Assembly: GCA_025989215.1 (NCBI GenBank)
Contig: JAPDNP010000002.1
Location: forward strand, 558,001-622,000
Reading direction: 5' to 3'
DNA from: Neisseriaceae bacterium JH1-16
Lineage (GTDB): Bacteria; Pseudomonadota; Gammaproteobacteria; Burkholderiales; Chromobacteriaceae
Length of the DNA stretch: 64,000 nucleotides
Part shown: piece by piece, positions 33,318 to 41,268 of the stretch
How positions within the stretch are numbered: position 1 is the stretch's first letter
Layout of the letters: the number at the start of each line of letters is the position of its first letter
The notes under the pieces: generated by a model
The model's input: only the letters and a program-made list of their open reading frames with translations
The model's database searches: none
What the model was told of the DNA's origin: nothing
Position numbers and translations under genes: made by a program

Positions 33318-33540
33318 ACGACTGAAGCAGTTGCTCGCCCGTTTCCGCACTTGGCTGGCCCCCAAGGCCACCGCCACGCCTCGCGCCCCGGCACTGCCCG
33401 CCGTGTCCCGGCGCATCTTCGCTCCGCCCGTTCGCTCGGTCTGCAGCTGGCCGCTGCCGCGTCAGCGCCACACCGGAGCCGCCGCCATCAAGCGTGCGGC
33501 ACGCCGAGGCCGTAATCGTCGGAGGGCTCGCCGTGGTTGA
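33310..33540 (+). CDS. Small basic phage protein
   Basis: 76 residues, rich in Arg, Pro and Ala, with a strongly basic C-terminus (RRGRNRRRARRG). The ATG at 33310 overlaps the holin-like gene by 8 nt and the end overlaps the i-spanin start. Function unknown. Confidence 0.55.
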   Translation: MLERLKQLLARFRTWLAPKATATPRAPALPAVSRRIFAPPVRSVCSWPLPRQRHTGAAAIKRAARRGRNRRRARRG

Positions 33541-34108
33541 TCTGCGCCCCTACCTCAAGCCCTTGGCCATCACGGCGGCTGTCGCCCTGGTCTGGGTCGG
33601 CGGCTACCAGCACGGTCACAAGGCGGCCAGCCAAGCAGCGGCGGTCGAGCTACAGGCGGTACAGCTGGCTCACGCTAATGAGCGTGCCGAGGCGGCAGAG
33701 AAAGCCGGCAGCGACCTGGCCGCTGCCTTGGCCGAACAACAGACCCTGTCAGACCAAGCCCAACAGATCGGCTGGGAACTGATCCAGGCCCGCGCCGAGC
33801 TGGCCAACACCCAACGACAACTCAAGCAAAGGATTGCCGATGCGACTCGCCAAGATGGCCCTGGCTTTACTGGCCTTGGCCCTGACAGCCTGCGGCTCTA
33901 CCGCGCCGCCCTCGGCTACCCCGAACGTGATCCGGGTGTGCCCGCAACCGACGCCGGAAATGCTGCAGATGCCGGCCAAGCCGGCACCGCCGAGTCGGGG
34001 CTACCACCTGACGACCTCCTGGCGCATGCCGGCGACTACGGCCAGTGGTGCCAGCAGCTCGAAGCGGGTCTGAGCGCATTCATCCGACTGCACCAGGAGC
34101 GACCATGA
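33533..34108 (+). CDS. Inner-membrane spanin (Rz-like)
   Basis: 191 residues: one N-terminal transmembrane segment (LAITAAVALVWVGGY, about 9-23) and a long periplasmic coiled coil (about 33-105, AAAVELQAVQLAHANERAEAAEKAGSDL...). With the nested lipoprotein it would bridge inner and outer membranes and fuse them at lysis. The GTG at 33533 is chosen for GGAGGG upstream and overlap with the preceding stop. Confidence 0.8.
   Translation: MVDLRPYLKPLAITAAVALVWVGGYQHGHKAASQAAAVELQAVQLAHANERAEAAEKAGSDLAAALAEQQTLSDQAQQIGWELIQARAELANTQRQLKQRIADATRQDGPGFTGLGPDSLRLYRAALGYPERDPGVPATDAGNAADAGQAGTAESGLPPDDLLAHAGDYGQWCQQLEAGLSAFIRLHQERP
33840..34073 (+). CDS. Outer-membrane spanin lipoprotein (Rz1-like), nested
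   Basis: 77 residues read in a different frame inside the i-spanin gene. It has a short signal peptide with lipobox (MRLAKMALALLALALTAC, Cys 18) and then a Pro-rich mature part (STAPPSATP, PQPTPEMLQMPAKPAPPS). Nested Rz/Rz1 pairs are known in lambda-like and Mu-like phages. AAAGG precedes the ATG at 33840. Confidence 0.82.
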   Translation: MRLAKMALALLALALTACGSTAPPSATPNVIRVCPQPTPEMLQMPAKPAPPSRGYHLTTSWRMPATTASGASSSKRV

Positions 34109-34311
34109 CGGACATCTTCGACCGGGCACAGGAGCTGGAGCAGTTGCAGCGCGATGCGGCACTGGCCAATCGCAGCCAGATGCCGGCTGGGCCGAGCTAC
34201 AGCCACTGCGAGGACTGCGGTGATGACATCCCGGCGGCACGCCAACTGGCCGCTCCTGGCTGCCACCGCTGCATCGCCTGCCAACAAGCGCACGAACGAG
34301 GGAGAGCCTGA
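34105..34311 (+). CDS. TraR/DksA-type zinc-finger protein
   Basis: 68 residues. N-terminal helices (DRAQELEQLQRDAAL) and a C4 zinc finger CEDCGDDIPAARQLAAPGCHRCIACQ (about 37-62). Small phage TraR-like proteins can bind the RNA polymerase secondary channel and reprogramme host promoters. Coupled to the i-spanin gene by ATGA. Confidence 0.85.
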   Translation: MTDIFDRAQELEQLQRDAALANRSQMPAGPSYSHCEDCGDDIPAARQLAAPGCHRCIACQQAHERGRA

Positions 34312-34533
34312 ATGGCCGACCAGAACAATGAACTGACCCGCGCCCTGGGGCGTATCGAGGGCAAGCTGGACATGATCGTGACCAGTCAGTCCAGCCTGAG
34401 TGAACGGATGGACAGCATGGATGGCCGCTTACGCCACGTCGAGCAGCAGGCGGCCAAGGCCGGCGCCATCAGCGGCGGCATCGTCGCCATCGGCACCGCT
34501 ATCGCCGTGGAAATGCTGAAACGGGCGTTCTGA
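34312..34533 (+). CDS. Small coiled-coil membrane protein
   Basis: 73 residues: an amphipathic coiled coil (LTRALGRIEGKLDMIVTSQSSLSERMDSMDGRLRHVEQQ) and a C-terminal hydrophobic Gly-rich segment (AGAISGGIVAIGTAIAVEML). The position is that of small late proteins before terminase in Mu-like phages. It could be a second holin or antiholin. It overlaps the next ATG by one base. Confidence 0.7.
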   Translation: MADQNNELTRALGRIEGKLDMIVTSQSSLSERMDSMDGRLRHVEQQAAKAGAISGGIVAIGTAIAVEMLKRAF

Positions 34534-35033
34534 TGGCGCACTCCCAGGAAACCCGCGACAAGGTGCGGCGCCTCTATGTGTTCGACCGCATCAGCCTGGA
34601 AATGGCCGCACTGCAGTGTGGCGTGTCGATGTCGACCGCCAGCCGCTGGAAGAGTGAGGCGCAGAAGGCCGGTGACGACTGGGACAAGTTCCGGGCGGCG
34701 GCCATCCTGGCCGGCGACGGTATAGAAAACGTGGCGCGGGCAGCGTTAGCGGGGTTTTTGACCCAGTACCAGTCGACGATGGATGCGCTGAACACCAACG
34801 CCGATATCGCGGCCGAGAAGAAGGTGGCGATGCTGGCCAGCTTGGCCGACTCATTCAACAAGACGGTAGCCGCCAGCAAACGCGTGTTGCCCGAAACCAG
34901 CCAGCTCGCCACCGCGATGGAAGTGGTGCAGAAGCTGGCCGGCTTTATCCGAGAGCGTTATCCAAAGCATGCCCAGGCATTCGTCGAGGTGCTAGAGCCG
35001 TTCGGGGAGGAGCTGGCAAAGGTGTATGGCTAA
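34533..35033 (+). CDS. Small terminase subunit (DUF1804)
   Basis: 166 residues. An N-terminal helix-turn-helix (KVRRLYVFDRISLEMAALQCGVSMSTASRWKSEAQ, about 11-45) is followed by a helical oligomerisation domain, the DUF1804 pattern of Mu gp27. It would recognise the phage left end for headful packaging. The partner large subunit starts only at 35554 because a reverse-strand gene is inserted between. Confidence 0.85.
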   Translation: MAHSQETRDKVRRLYVFDRISLEMAALQCGVSMSTASRWKSEAQKAGDDWDKFRAAAILAGDGIENVARAALAGFLTQYQSTMDALNTNADIAAEKKVAMLASLADSFNKTVAASKRVLPETSQLATAMEVVQKLAGFIRERYPKHAQAFVEVLEPFGEELAKVYG

Positions 35034-35530
35034 AACAGCCGGTAAACCCTTGAGGGCTCATTGACTCTTTCGCCGCAATCGCCACAAGCAGCATAGGCCT
35101 GAGAACACTGTCTCTTACGGTCAGAAAGACTGTAAAGGTTCGAGTCAACACGAGTTTCGTGCCCCTTAGAGCAGTGGAACGTTACGCCAAGTAGCAGTTT
35201 GGATAAGTCACCAATGGAGAGGTTACTCAATGACAAACAGCCGTCTTCACCTGCTGTTACCGTGGTGTAGGCATCTAGCCACTTCTCCGTTAGTTCCCAG
35301 TCTTCGTCCATGGCCCCATAGGTCCAGTAATGCTGCCTGAACCCGGTGCTCCATGCCTGCAACCGCCCACCGATGTAGCCATTGTTTCTCAGGGTGATGA
35401 CTTTGCTTTTTAAGAACGCACCAAACTCGTCATCCGGGCAAATAGGAAAGTCGTCATGGGTCACAAAGCCCCTTTTGTTCAGAACTAAAGCGATTCCTGA
35501 GGCGGTGAATTTGTCGAGAACCTTTTTCAT
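35030..35530 (-). CDS. Reverse-strand accessory protein between terminase genes
   Basis: 166 residues, unrecognised. The C-terminal half has a possible zinc site (FHCSKGHETR ... CSQAYAACGDCGERV). It is lower in GC than its neighbours and transcribed against the late operon. GGAGAGG precedes the ATG at 35530. Its stop overlaps the end of the small terminase gene by 4 nt. The location and orientation mark it as a moron inserted between two genes that are normally adjacent. Confidence 0.7.
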   Translation of the reverse strand: MKKVLDKFTASGIALVLNKRGFVTHDDFPICPDDEFGAFLKSKVITLRNNGYIGGRLQAWSTGFRQHYWTYGAMDEDWELTEKWLDAYTTVTAGEDGCLSLSNLSIGDLSKLLLGVTFHCSKGHETRVDSNLYSLSDRKRQCSQAYAACGDCGERVNEPSRVYRLF

Positions 35531-35553
35531 TAAACCTCTCCGTCAAAGATGAC

Positions 35554-37185
35554 ATGGGCAAGATTACCAAAAAGGACTTCCTCAAGGACGTCGCGCTGCT
35601 GGCCGCCGAGTACCGCCGCCAGATCGACGCTGACTGCGATGGTTTCGACCCTGACCCGGCCGCGCGTGAGCAACGCCGGCTGCAAGCATTTTCCAGCTTC
35701 CGCTTCTTCGCGCAGACCTACTTCCCGCACTACGTCAAACACAGCCCGGCGACCGTCCACGACTACCTGTTCGACCGCTTCCAGGAAATCGTTGATAACG
35801 GCGTTGGCGATCATGACGCGGTGGCCGCGCCGCGTGGTCATGCCAAGTCGACCATCGTCACTCAGATCGGCACGCTGTGGTGCATCGTCACCGGCCGCAA
35901 ACACTACCCGCTGATCGTGATGGATGCCATCGAGCAGGCGTGGCCGATGCTGGAGGCGATCAAGGCCGAGCTGGAATTCAACCTGCGCTTGGTGCTGGAC
36001 TTCCCCGAAGCAACTGGTCGCGGTCGGGTGTGGCAGGTAGGCACCATCGTCACCGCCAACGACGTCAAGGTCGAAGTATTCGGCTCGGGTAAGAAGATCC
36101 GCGGCCGCCGTCATGGCCCGCACCGTCCCGACCTGGTGATCGGCGACGACCTGGAAAACGACGAGAACGTCCGTAGTCCGGAACAGCGCGACAAGCTAAT
36201 GAGCTGGATCACCAAGAGCCTGCTGTCGCTCGGCCCTGCTGACGACAGTCTCGACGTGTTCATCATCGGCACCATCCTGCATTACGACTCGGTGCTAGCA
36301 CGGCTGATCAAGAACCCGCTGTGGAAGAGCGCCAAGTTCCGCGCCGTCGAGCGCTGGCCGGAACGTATGGATCTGTGGGACCGCTGGACCGAGATCCTGC
36401 TCGGCCAAGGCGAGGACGAGGCGCAGGCGTTCTACCAGGCGCACCGCCCGGACATGGACCGGAACGTGGCGATCTGCTGGCCGGGCGGCACCACCTTCTA
36501 CAAGTTGATGGTGAAGCGTGCACGCGACGGCAAGGCCGCATTCGATTCGGAACAGCAGAACGACCCGCTGTCCGGAGACGACGCCCCGTTCGCCGAGTGC
36601 ATCACCTTCTGGGTGAACCGACTGCGCGAGTGGGTGTTCTACGGCGCGTGTGACCCGTCGCTCGGCAAGGCTGGCTCCAGCCGCGACCCGTCGGCCATCC
36701 TGGTCGGCGGTTACAACCGTGCCACCGGCATCCTGGACGTGGTTGAGGCCAGCATCCGCAAGCGTTTGCCCGACCGCATCATCGAAGACGTGATTGCCTT
36801 CCAGGCCGAGTATCGCTGCGTGCTGTGGATGGTCGAGTCGGTGCAGTTCCAGGAATTCATGCGCACCGAGCTGGTTAAGCGCTCGGCCGCACGCGGCATC
36901 CCGGTGCCGGCCCGTGCCGTCACCCCGCACGGCGATAAGCTGCTGCGCATCGAGACGCTACAGCCACACATGGCGAACGGCCTGATCCGACTGCATCCAA
37001 GCCAGCACACCCTGATCGAGCAGCTACGCCACTTCCCCAAAGCCGACCACGACGACGGCCCCGATGCCCTGCATATGCTTTGGGCCGGGGTGCTGTCCGG
37101 CGGCGGCCAGATCGATTACACCCCGGTGCCGCGTATCAGCAGCGCCGATGAGGGCTTCGGCAGTTTCTCTGCCGGTGCCTGGTAG
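35554..37185 (+). CDS. Large terminase subunit (Mu gp28-like)
   Basis: 543 residues. The ATPase motor has an atypical Walker A, APRGHAKST (about residues 91-99), and a Walker B-like PDLVIGDDLENDE (about 191-203). The C-terminal nuclease carries acidic residues in YGACDPSLGKAG (about 367) and DDGPDALHML (about 500). It packages DNA into the prohead. The ATG at 35554 has no clear ribosome site, perhaps because the moron insertion replaced the original leader. Confidence 0.9.
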   Translation: MGKITKKDFLKDVALLAAEYRRQIDADCDGFDPDPAAREQRRLQAFSSFRFFAQTYFPHYVKHSPATVHDYLFDRFQEIVDNGVGDHDAVAAPRGHAKSTIVTQIGTLWCIVTGRKHYPLIVMDAIEQAWPMLEAIKAELEFNLRLVLDFPEATGRGRVWQVGTIVTANDVKVEVFGSGKKIRGRRHGPHRPDLVIGDDLENDENVRSPEQRDKLMSWITKSLLSLGPADDSLDVFIIGTILHYDSVLARLIKNPLWKSAKFRAVERWPERMDLWDRWTEILLGQGEDEAQAFYQAHRPDMDRNVAICWPGGTTFYKLMVKRARDGKAAFDSEQQNDPLSGDDAPFAECITFWVNRLREWVFYGACDPSLGKAGSSRDPSAILVGGYNRATGILDVVEASIRKRLPDRIIEDVIAFQAEYRCVLWMVESVQFQEFMRTELVKRSAARGIPVPARAVTPHGDKLLRIETLQPHMANGLIRLHPSQHTLIEQLRHFPKADHDDGPDALHMLWAGVLSGGGQIDYTPVPRISSADEGFGSFSAGAW

Positions 37186-37196
37186 GAGTGACAAAT

Positions 37197-38801
37197 ATGC
37201 CTCGAATCCTCGACCTAAACGGCAACCCGATCCAGCGTGAAGCGTTGGCCGAGCCGCAGACGGCCCGCATCAGCTGGGTGACCCGCGAGTTCGCCGAGCA
37301 TCCGTCGCGCGGCCTGACCCCGCAGAAGCTGGCTCGCATCCTGGAAGCGGCCGAACAGGGAGACTTGGCAGCGCAGGCTGACTTGGGCGCCGACATGGAA
37401 GAGAAGGACGCCCACGTTTTCGCAGAGCTGTCCAAGCGCAAGCGCGCGATCCTGACTCTGGACTGGCGAATCGTTCCACCCCGCAACGCCAGCGCAACCG
37501 AAAAGAAACAGGCCGAGCAGCTGCAGGAATGGCTGACCGACTTGCCGGACTGGGACGATGTATTGCTCGACTGCCTGGACGGCATCGGCCAAGGGTTTTC
37601 CGCCCTGGAGATCGCATGGCAACGACTCGGCAGCGACTGGCTACCGCAAGGGCTGACGCACCGTCCACAGCGCTGGTTCCAGACCCTTCCGCACGACGGC
37701 AATGCACTGCGCCTACGAGATGGCACCATCGAGGGGGCCGAGCCCTGGAAGTTCGGCTGGGTGATCCACCGCCACCGCGCCAAGTCGGGCTACCTGACCC
37801 GTGCCGGTTTGCACAGGGTCTTGAGCTGGCCCTACCTGTTCAAAAACTACAGTGTGCGCGACCTCGCCGAGTTCCTTGAAATCTACGGGCTGCCACTGCG
37901 CCTGGGCAAATACCCGGCCGGCGCTACCGACCAGGAGAAGGCGACGCTGTTACGCGCGGTGGCCGAGATCGGCCACAACGCGGCAGGGATCATCCCGGAA
38001 GGAATGATGATCGAGTTCCAGAACGCGGCCCAAGGCAGCGAGGAACCGTTCCAGGCGATGATGGACTGGTGCGAGCGATCACAGTCGAAGGCGATCCTGG
38101 GCGGCACGCTGACCAGCCAGGCCGACGGCAAGACGTCGACCAATGCGCTCGGCGCCGTTCACAACGAGGTGCGCCACGACCTGACCGTGAGCGACGCCCG
38201 GCAGTTGGAAGGCACACTGACCCGCGACTTGATCTACCCGCTGGCGGTGCTGAACTTCGGCCAAGTCGACCCTCGCCGCCTACCTCGCTTGGAGTTCGAC
38301 ACCCGCAAGCCGGAGGACCTGAAGCTGTATGCCGAGTCGCTCCCCAAACTGGTTGGGCTAGGCGTCAAGATTCCGGTGAAGTGGGTCCACGACAAGCTGG
38401 CCATTCCGCAAGCGCAGGAAGGCGACGAGCTGCTGGTAGCACCTCGCCCCGAAATGGCGCTACCGCCGGAGTTACGCCCTGTGCCAAAACCCGCGCAAAC
38501 GGCCGCTGCCAGCCGGCAATACCGGGTCGTGCTAACCAACGCCCAGGGCGAGGTGGTCTATCCCGACCAGGCGGCGCTCGATGCGCTGGCCGACAACCTG
38601 CCGGCCGATGCCATCAACGCGGGCCTGGACACGGCGCTTGCCCCGGTGCTGACCGCGATCCGCGACGGCGCCACGCCGGACGAAGCGTTCGAGGGACTGG
38701 TTGCTGCCTACCCCGAGATGGATGACACGGCCCTGCGCGATCTGCTCGCCCGCGCCATGTTCGTCGCGGATGTCTGGGGGCGGCTGAATGCCCACACCTG
38801 A
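37197..38801 (+). CDS. Portal protein (DUF935, Mu gp29-like)
   Basis: 534 residues. LTLDWRIVPPRNASATEKKQAE, FSALEIAWQRLGSDWLPQGLTHR and SKAILGGTLTSQADGKTSTNALGAVHNEVRHDL are DUF935 landmarks. It forms the dodecameric portal through which DNA enters the head. The ATG at 37197 follows AGGAG by 8 nt. It overlaps the next gene by 14 nt. Confidence 0.9.
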   Translation: MPRILDLNGNPIQREALAEPQTARISWVTREFAEHPSRGLTPQKLARILEAAEQGDLAAQADLGADMEEKDAHVFAELSKRKRAILTLDWRIVPPRNASATEKKQAEQLQEWLTDLPDWDDVLLDCLDGIGQGFSALEIAWQRLGSDWLPQGLTHRPQRWFQTLPHDGNALRLRDGTIEGAEPWKFGWVIHRHRAKSGYLTRAGLHRVLSWPYLFKNYSVRDLAEFLEIYGLPLRLGKYPAGATDQEKATLLRAVAEIGHNAAGIIPEGMMIEFQNAAQGSEEPFQAMMDWCERSQSKAILGGTLTSQADGKTSTNALGAVHNEVRHDLTVSDARQLEGTLTRDLIYPLAVLNFGQVDPRRLPRLEFDTRKPEDLKLYAESLPKLVGLGVKIPVKWVHDKLAIPQAQEGDELLVAPRPEMALPPELRPVPKPAQTAAASRQYRVVLTNAQGEVVYPDQAALDALADNLPADAINAGLDTALAPVLTAIRDGATPDEAFEGLVAAYPEMDDTALRDLLARAMFVADVWGRLNAHT

Positions 38802-39624
38802 CGCTAGCCAGGTCGACCTGGCATTCGCCATCGGCCTGCCACCCGAGGAGGCCATCGCCTACTTCGAGAGCAAGGGCTACGCCATCAGCTTCAAGTGGCA
38901 GGACGTGTGGGCCGAGGCACACGCCCGCGCGTTCACTGTCGCGGGGGTCACCAAGCTCGATGTCCTGACCGACGTGCGTGGCGCCCTCACCGAGGCACTG
39001 AAGAACGGCGAGACCCTGGCCGACTTCCAGAAGCGGCTGCAGCCGCTGCTGGAGGCCAAGGGGTGGTGGGGCAAGGGCGAGATCATCGACCAGGAGACCG
39101 GCGAAATCTTCGGCAAGCGCCTTAACCCGCGTCGCCTGGAAACCATCTTCCGCACTAACCTGCAGTCCTCCTACATGGCCGGGCGCTTCCAGGAGCAACT
39201 GGCCAACGCCGAGGCGCGGCCGTATTGGGAATACGTGGCAGTGATGGATGCCCGCACCCGCCCCGCACACCGCGCATTGCACGGCCGGGTGTTCCGCTAC
39301 GACGACCCGTTCTGGGGGCGGTTCTACCCGCCGAACGGCTGGAACTGCCGCTGCAGAGTGCGGACCCGCAGTGCGAACGAGATGGAGCGGCAGGGGCTAT
39401 TGGCGTCGAGCAGCGAGGGGCTGCTGGAAACGGTCGAGCAACCCATCGACCGCCAGGGCAATACCCGGCCGGCTGTTGCCTTCAATGACCCGGCCACCGG
39501 CAAGCGCTTTATGGCCGATGCCGGCTTCGGCTTCAACCCCGGCTTGGCGGCGTACCAGCCAGATCTGAGCCGCTATTCGCCAGAGCTGGCCAAACAGTTT
39601 GCCCAGGAGCAGGCACGCCGATGA
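38788..39624 (+). CDS. Head morphogenesis protein (SPP1 gp7/Mu gpF-like)
   Basis: 278 residues. The conserved C-terminal part of the phage Mu F-like family is present: RRLETIFRTNLQSSYMAGRF, YWEYVAVMDARTRPAHRALHG and FYPPNGWNCRCRVRT. It is a minor head protein needed for infectious particle assembly. Coupled to the next gene by ATGA. Confidence 0.9.
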   Translation: MPTPDASQVDLAFAIGLPPEEAIAYFESKGYAISFKWQDVWAEAHARAFTVAGVTKLDVLTDVRGALTEALKNGETLADFQKRLQPLLEAKGWWGKGEIIDQETGEIFGKRLNPRRLETIFRTNLQSSYMAGRFQEQLANAEARPYWEYVAVMDARTRPAHRALHGRVFRYDDPFWGRFYPPNGWNCRCRVRTRSANEMERQGLLASSSEGLLETVEQPIDRQGNTRPAVAFNDPATGKRFMADAGFGFNPGLAAYQPDLSRYSPELAKQFAQEQARR

Positions 39625-40199
39625 TTGACACCAAGATCGACCATAGCGGGATCGAGCGGAAGCTTGGGCGTCTGATGAAGGCGCTGGTCTACCGCGTGCC
39701 AGTCATGCAGGCCATCGCCGGCATCATGGCTGGCGGGGTGGAAGAAAACTTCGCTCGGCAAGGGCGACCGCAATGGCAGGGGCTGAAGCCAGAGACTCTG
39801 CAGCAGCGCGTCGGCAGTCAGATGGCGCCGGGCCGGGGCATCCTGAAAGGCGGCGCCTGGAGCATCAAGATCGGTCAGCGGGTCAGCGCCGGGGTGAAGA
39901 TCCTGCAGCGCTCCGGCCGGCTGGCTGGGAGCATGACCGAGTTCAGCAGTAACGACAATGCGGGGGTCGGGACCAACGTGGTGTATGCCGCCATCCAGAA
40001 CTTCGGCGGCGAGACCAAGCCGCACGTGATCCAACCCCGCAACAAGAAGGCGCTCGCCTGGGGTGGCGGGCGCCCGGTCGGCAAGGTCAACCATCCCGGC
40101 TCGAAGGTCCCGGCGCGGCAATTCCTGGTGCTCTGTGACCAGGAAACGGACGAGATCGAGCAGACGGTCGAGGACTACCTGCGGCGAGCGGCCGGCTGA
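39621..40199 (+). CDS. Virion morphogenesis protein (Mu gpG-like)
   Basis: 192 residues of the phage_tail_S/virion morphogenesis family: VEENFARQGRPQWQGLKPETLQQR, LQRSGRLAGSMTEFSSNDNAGVGTNVVYAAIQNFGGETKPHVI and a basic linker before the C-terminal helix. It probably acts at the head-tail join or tail completion. It is followed directly by a convergent accessory gene. Confidence 0.87.
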   Translation: MIDTKIDHSGIERKLGRLMKALVYRVPVMQAIAGIMAGGVEENFARQGRPQWQGLKPETLQQRVGSQMAPGRGILKGGAWSIKIGQRVSAGVKILQRSGRLAGSMTEFSSNDNAGVGTNVVYAAIQNFGGETKPHVIQPRNKKALAWGGGRPVGKVNHPGSKVPARQFLVLCDQETDEIEQTVEDYLRRAAG

Positions 40200-40514
40200 C
40201 TATGGAACAAGAAAACTGGCAGGCACTTGGTTACCTGCTTTTTCCCACTCCTGCATGGTGCAAGTAATCTCCCTCCGCAATAGCTCAACAGGGGTCACAA
40301 TGACATCCGTATCCTCTGAGATTACGCCTTTGCCGATGAAGAGAATCACCGTCCCTCTCTCCAGCTTTACCCCTCCTTTGATGCTTGGTAACTCGAAATG
40401 CCGCACGCTCTCACCCGGCTTCGGTCTGCTGTACAGCTTTTCGAGTTCGTCCACCGTAAAGTCGACATAGTAAGTTTTACGAGTCTGTTCATCGCACAGC
40501 TCCACTGTAGGCAT
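40200..40514 (-). CDS. Reverse-strand accessory protein
   Basis: 104 residues: DFTVDELEKLYSRPKPGESVRHFELPSIKGGVKLERGTVILFIG. No family recognised. Lower GC than the phage backbone and opposite in orientation. It forms an accessory block with the membrane protein gene at 40710. GGGAGGAAGC precedes the ATG at 40514. Confidence 0.65.
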   Translation of the reverse strand: MPTVELCDEQTRKTYYVDFTVDELEKLYSRPKPGESVRHFELPSIKGGVKLERGTVILFIGKGVISEDTDVIVTPVELLRREITCTMQEWEKAGNQVPASFLVP

Positions 40515-40709
40515 GCTTCCTCCCGTCTTATAGGGTTGTGGTAGGGCTCCGTCGCCTTGATCGGCGCGACATGTGAGAAATCGACAGAAACGGCCGTTAG
40601 AGCGATTTTCTAGAGCGAGCTGTCGCGATGTACCAAGCTCAGCCGAGCGCGATTTCTAACGCAATTCTAACGGGGTAAGATATGCGATTTTCAACGACGA
40701 TTGGATTGC

Positions 40710-41201
40710 ATGACAATGAGCATGAGCTTCGACACCTTCATGTTGTGGCTGGGCTACCCCTCCACCGCCTATATAGCGGGCCGAATGCTATGGAAGGGCT
40801 ACCGTTACCTCAAGGACAACTGGGGAGTCCGCCGCCTCAAGAAAATCACTCGACTGGAAGATCGATTGAAGGAGTTTGAAGAGCTGTCTCAGTCTCCAAC
40901 CCAAGCCATTGGGATCATCGGTGAAGGGTTGATGAGATTTTTGCTGTTCTTCTTCATCTTGTTGTGGCTGCTCATCATCGCCAAGGTGGGTGTTGTTGAG
41001 CAGGGTATCTACACGTTCGAGGACAAGGTCTTTGCCACGGTCGTAGTGCTAGAAATTGTGGCGGTCTTCATTGCCGAGATGCTCGTATCCAACCAGGTTC
41101 TAGAAAGCTGCCGCGCCCTGAAAGACCCGACGAAGTATCGGAAAATGCTGCAATCACAGATCAAGAAACAAACGCACCTGTTCGAGGCCGAGTCGGTGTA
41201 A
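40710..41201 (+). CDS. Accessory membrane protein
   Basis: 163 residues. There are three hydrophobic stretches: a short N-terminal one, LMRFLLFFFILLWLLIIAKVGVV (about 73-95) and ATVVVLEIVAVFIAEMLV (about 107-124), with a charged coiled segment (LKKITRLEDRLKEFEELSQ) facing the cytoplasm. Start among ATGs at 40710, 40716 and 40722 is uncertain. Possible roles include exclusion or an abortive-infection membrane effector; this is inference from position and shape. Confidence 0.6.
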   Translation: MTMSMSFDTFMLWLGYPSTAYIAGRMLWKGYRYLKDNWGVRRLKKITRLEDRLKEFEELSQSPTQAIGIIGEGLMRFLLFFFILLWLLIIAKVGVVEQGIYTFEDKVFATVVVLEIVAVFIAEMLVSNQVLESCRALKDPTKYRKMLQSQIKKQTHLFEAESV

Positions 41202-41210
41202 GCAACTTTA

Positions 41211-41268
41211 GTACTGAAGCCCTTCCACTCCGCCTCACCTCTCCATGCCCCGCACACTGCGGGGCATG
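41211..41268. repeat. Moron-boundary repeat with palindrome, copy 1
   Basis: GTACTGAA...CTTCCACTCCG followed by a palindrome CATGCCCCGC/GCGGGGCATG (41244-41268). The right arm supplies the ATG of the protease gene. Near-identical copies are at 54290-54347 and, partly, 53532-53575. Confidence 0.75.

Noticed and set aside
40682-40879. 65-residue frame before the accessory membrane protein
   Set aside because: Overlaps the membrane protein gene in another frame and has a weaker start; the membrane protein has coherent hydrophobic segments.
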